Part shown: positions 35,274-37,232 of the stretch, in pieces
Layout: the number at the start of each line of letters is the position of its first letter
Position numbering within the stretch: the stretch's first letter is position 1
Assembly (NCBI RefSeq): GCF_002924365.1
Contig: NZ_PQWB01000088.1
Coordinates: forward strand, 24,810 to 62,041
Length of the DNA: 37,232 nucleotides
Source of the DNA: Chromobacterium alticapitis
GTDB lineage: Bacteria; Pseudomonadota; Gammaproteobacteria; Burkholderiales; Chromobacteriaceae
Direction: 5' to 3'
Notes under the pieces: generated by a model
Seen by the model: only the letters and a program-made list of their open reading frames with translations
Databases searched by the model: none
Told to the model about the DNA's origin: nothing
Translations under genes and position numbers: made by a program

Positions 35274-37058
35274 ATGCCTGCTTACCAAGCCCCGCTGCGC
35301 GACTTTGACTTCGTTCTCAATGAACTGATCAAGGTACAGGACATCATCCCCACGTTGCCAGGTTATGAAGAAGCCACTCAAGACATCTTCCAGGCCTATC
35401 TGGAGCAGGCCGCCCAGTTCTGCGAATCGGAGCTCGCGCCGCTGAACCGCCAGGGCGACGAAGAAGGCTGTCAGTTCGACAGCGCCACCAAGTCCGTCAC
35501 CACGCCGGCCGGCTTCAAGGAAGCCTACAAGCAATACTGCGAGCTGGGCTTCCCGGCGCTGGACTGCGATCCGGTCTATGGCGGCCAAGGCCTGCCCAAG
35601 AGCATGACCTTCCCCATCATGGAGATGCAATGCTCGGCCAACGTCGCTTGGTCCATGTATCCGGGATTGTCTCATGGTGCCTATTCCGCCATCCACGCCC
35701 ACGGCACCGAAGAACAGAAAAAAACCTATCTGCCCAAGCTGGTGGACGGCAGCTGGACCGGCACCATGTGCCTCACCGAACCACACTGCGGCACCGACCT
35801 GGGCCTGCTGAAGACGCGCGCGGAACCCAACGCGGACGGCAGCTACCGAATCACCGGCACCAAGATCTTCATCTCGGCCGGCGAGCACGACATGTCGGAC
35901 AACATCATCCACCTGGTGCTGGCCCGCCTGCCGGACGCGCCCAAGGATGTGAAGGGCATCTCGCTGTTCATCGTGCCGAAATTCCTGGACGGCGGCGCCC
36001 GCAACCCCGTCACCTGCGGCAGTCTGGAACACAAGATGGGCATCAAGGCCAACGCCACCGCCGTGATCAATCTGGACGGCGCCCAAGGCTGGCTGATAGG
36101 CGAGCCGAACAAGGGCCTGGCCTGCATGTTCACCATGATGAACGCCGCCCGCCTCGGCTGCGGCATGCAGGGCCTGGGCCTGGGCGAAGCTTCCTTCCAG
36201 GGCGCGCTGGCCTATGCGCGCGAACGCCTGCAAATGCGCGCGCTGAACGGCGCCAAGTGCCCGGACAAGGCTGCCGACCCCATCATCGTGCATCCGGACG
36301 TGCGCCGCATGCTGCTGACGCAAAAGGCCTACACCGAAGCAGGCCGCGCGCTGGCCGCGCTGCTGGCGCTGCAGCTGGACATCGAAGACAAGCATCCGGA
36401 CGCCGCCGTCCGCGCCGACGCCGCCGATCTGGTGGCGCTGCTGACCCCTGTGGCCAAAGCTTTCATGACCGACAACGGCTACACCGCCGCCAATCTGGGC
36501 ATGCAGGTGTTCGGCGGCCACGGCTTCATCCGCGAATGGGGCATGGAGCAACTGGTGCGCGACTGCCGCATCTCGCAAATCTATGAAGGCACCAACGGCA
36601 TCCAGGCCATAGACCTGCTGGGCCGAAAGGTATTGCTGGATCAGGGCGCCAAGCTGCGCAAGTTCACCAAGCTGATCCACAAGTTCTGCCAGCAGTACGA
36701 AGGCCACGCCCAGTTGGGCGAGTTCGTCAATCCGCTGTCCAAGCTGATGAAGGAAGTCGGCGAAGTCACCATGGGCATCGGCATGGCCAGCCTGCAGGAC
36801 AAGGACGAAGCCGGCGCCGCCGCCACCGACTACCTCCGCCTGATCGGCCACCTGGCCTACGCCTGGCTGTGGGCCCGCATGGCCGAAGTCGCCTACGCCA
36901 AACTCGGCCACGGCGATGACGCCTTCTATAACGCCAAGATCGCCACCGCCCGCTTCTACTACGCCAAGCTGTTGCCGGAGGCGGAAGCGCTGAAGGCCAG
37001 CATCAAGAGCGGCGCCAAGCCGCTGATGACACTGACAGATGAGCACTTCGCCTTCTAA
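35274..37058 (+). CDS. Acyl-CoA dehydrogenase (long form)
   Basis: A 594-residue FAD-dependent acyl-CoA dehydrogenase of the ~600-residue type with an extra C-terminal helical domain, near DmdC/FadE-like enzymes. It makes the first oxidation of fatty acyl-CoA in beta-oxidation. Marks: GTMCLTEPHCGTDLGLLKT (FAD and substrate loop), ITGTKIFISAGEHDMSDNI, MQVFGGHGFIREWGMEQLVR, and YEGTNGIQAIDLLGRK with the likely catalytic Glu. The last ~120 residues are the added domain. The chain length of its substrate, or use of methylmercaptopropionyl-CoA, cannot be told. GGAG lies nine bases before the ATG. A strong terminator follows. Confidence 0.92.
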   Translation: MPAYQAPLRDFDFVLNELIKVQDIIPTLPGYEEATQDIFQAYLEQAAQFCESELAPLNRQGDEEGCQFDSATKSVTTPAGFKEAYKQYCELGFPALDCDPVYGGQGLPKSMTFPIMEMQCSANVAWSMYPGLSHGAYSAIHAHGTEEQKKTYLPKLVDGSWTGTMCLTEPHCGTDLGLLKTRAEPNADGSYRITGTKIFISAGEHDMSDNIIHLVLARLPDAPKDVKGISLFIVPKFLDGGARNPVTCGSLEHKMGIKANATAVINLDGAQGWLIGEPNKGLACMFTMMNAARLGCGMQGLGLGEASFQGALAYARERLQMRALNGAKCPDKAADPIIVHPDVRRMLLTQKAYTEAGRALAALLALQLDIEDKHPDAAVRADAADLVALLTPVAKAFMTDNGYTAANLGMQVFGGHGFIREWGMEQLVRDCRISQIYEGTNGIQAIDLLGRKVLLDQGAKLRKFTKLIHKFCQQYEGHAQLGEFVNPLSKLMKEVGEVTMGIGMASLQDKDEAGAAATDYLRLIGHLAYAWLWARMAEVAYAKLGHGDDAFYNAKIATARFYYAKLLPEAEALKASIKSGAKPLMTLTDEHFAF

Positions 37059-37079
37059 GATAGCCTCAGCTCGATCCAG

Positions 37080-37118
37080 ACAGGCCGCACTTCGCAAGAG
37101 CGCGGCCTGTTGCTTTTT
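37080..37118 (+). terminator. Terminator of the acyl-CoA dehydrogenase
   Basis: ACAGGCCGC (37080-37088) pairs with GCGGCCTGT (37102-37110), 13-nt loop, followed by TGCTTTTT. It begins 22 bp after the stop codon. Confidence 0.85.
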
Positions 37119-37135
37119 CATCTGGCCCAAAATCT

Positions 37136-37232
37136 TAGGCTATGTCCCAATTCCGTGTTGGGAGCTATGCTGAATACGGTAGCAGACCGGGAGCAACGCC
37201 ATGGATGCCCAAAGTTTTCAGCGTTTTCTTGC
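37136..37232 (+). mobile_element. Probable left end of an insertion sequence
   Basis: After the terminator comes sequence unlike a normal intergenic region, with TTAGGCTATGTCCCAATTCC (37136-37155) and an internal inverted pair CCCAA/TTGGG (37147-37163), then a transposase-like start at 37201. I read it as the terminal region of an IS1595-like element. The outer boundary and any target duplication cannot be seen. Confidence 0.4.
37201..37232 (+). CDS. Start of a transposase-like gene (cut by window edge)
   Basis: The ATG at 37201, behind GGGAGCAACGCC, opens MDAQSFQRFL and runs off the window. This short N-terminus resembles IS1595-family transposases, which begin with M-(D/N)-A-Q-X-F-(Q/K)-X-F-L. 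Ten residues are too few for proof. Confidence 0.4.
   Translation, partial: MDAQSFQRFL

Noticed and set aside
35103-37130. A 675-codon minus-strand open frame opposite the acyl-CoA dehydrogenase
   Set aside because: Shadow of a well-supported gene; the product is rich in His, Gln, Gly and Val with no recognisable fold.

Overview
The window is a GC-rich bacterial chromosome segment that looks like a betaproteobacterium of the Neisseriales, most likely Chromobacterium or a close relative. This is inferred from the gene set and orders (divergent rne/rluC, rluC-HAD-Rieske-sppA, bamE-dapB, a MotD-type MotB paralogue) and from protein sequence recognised by eye; no search was run. Nearly all of it is ordinary chromosomal gene content. 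The only mobile DNA is a probable insertion-sequence end at the right edge.

Layout. (1) 1-3060: the end of a phosphonate C-P lyase operon, phnJ (3' part only)-phnK-phnL-phnM, coupled by ATGA overlaps. (2) 3061-5327: a decayed P-loop kinase remnant, a double-GNAT acetyltransferase and a degenerate EAL-domain protein, all minus strand. (3) 5500-12138: a sulfur block, sbp, a 550-bp structured gap, then cysT-cysW-cysA-cysB, facing a convergent L-cysteine desulfidase gene (cyuA type) across a shared hairpin. Sulfate uptake and its regulator therefore sit beside cysteine breakdown. (4) 12595-16440: a PAP2 phosphatase, tRNA-Asn(GUU) with its own promoter and terminator, and rne (RNase E). (5) 16967-22880: a long plus-strand run rluC-HAD phosphatase-Rieske protein-sppA-motD-rutE, then pyrD and a glycine-zipper lipoprotein. 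(6) 22929-24788: the minus-strand operon fur-aat-bpt. (7) 24885-28386: bamE-dapB, then a FecCD-type permease, its ATPase and an unrecognised small protein. (8) 28483-33376: the stress module prkA-yeaH-spoVR, minus strand, behind a sigma-S-like -10. (9) 33682-35087: a DUF2062 protein, an ADP-ribose pyrophosphatase and a PilZ protein in one overlapping operon. (10) 35274-37058: an acyl-CoA dehydrogenase behind a PsrA-like operator; then a terminator and the start of an apparent IS transposase.

I found no clearly new multi-gene system. The best leads are regulatory. A three-arm leader in front of pyrD can either hide or expose its Shine-Dalgarno. A hairpin holds the rne ribosome-binding site. 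A strongly structured interval between two terminators separates sbp from cysT and could be a small RNA. A perfect palindrome sits 8 nt before a permease start codon. A near-perfect inverted repeat lies upstream of the acyl-CoA dehydrogenase.
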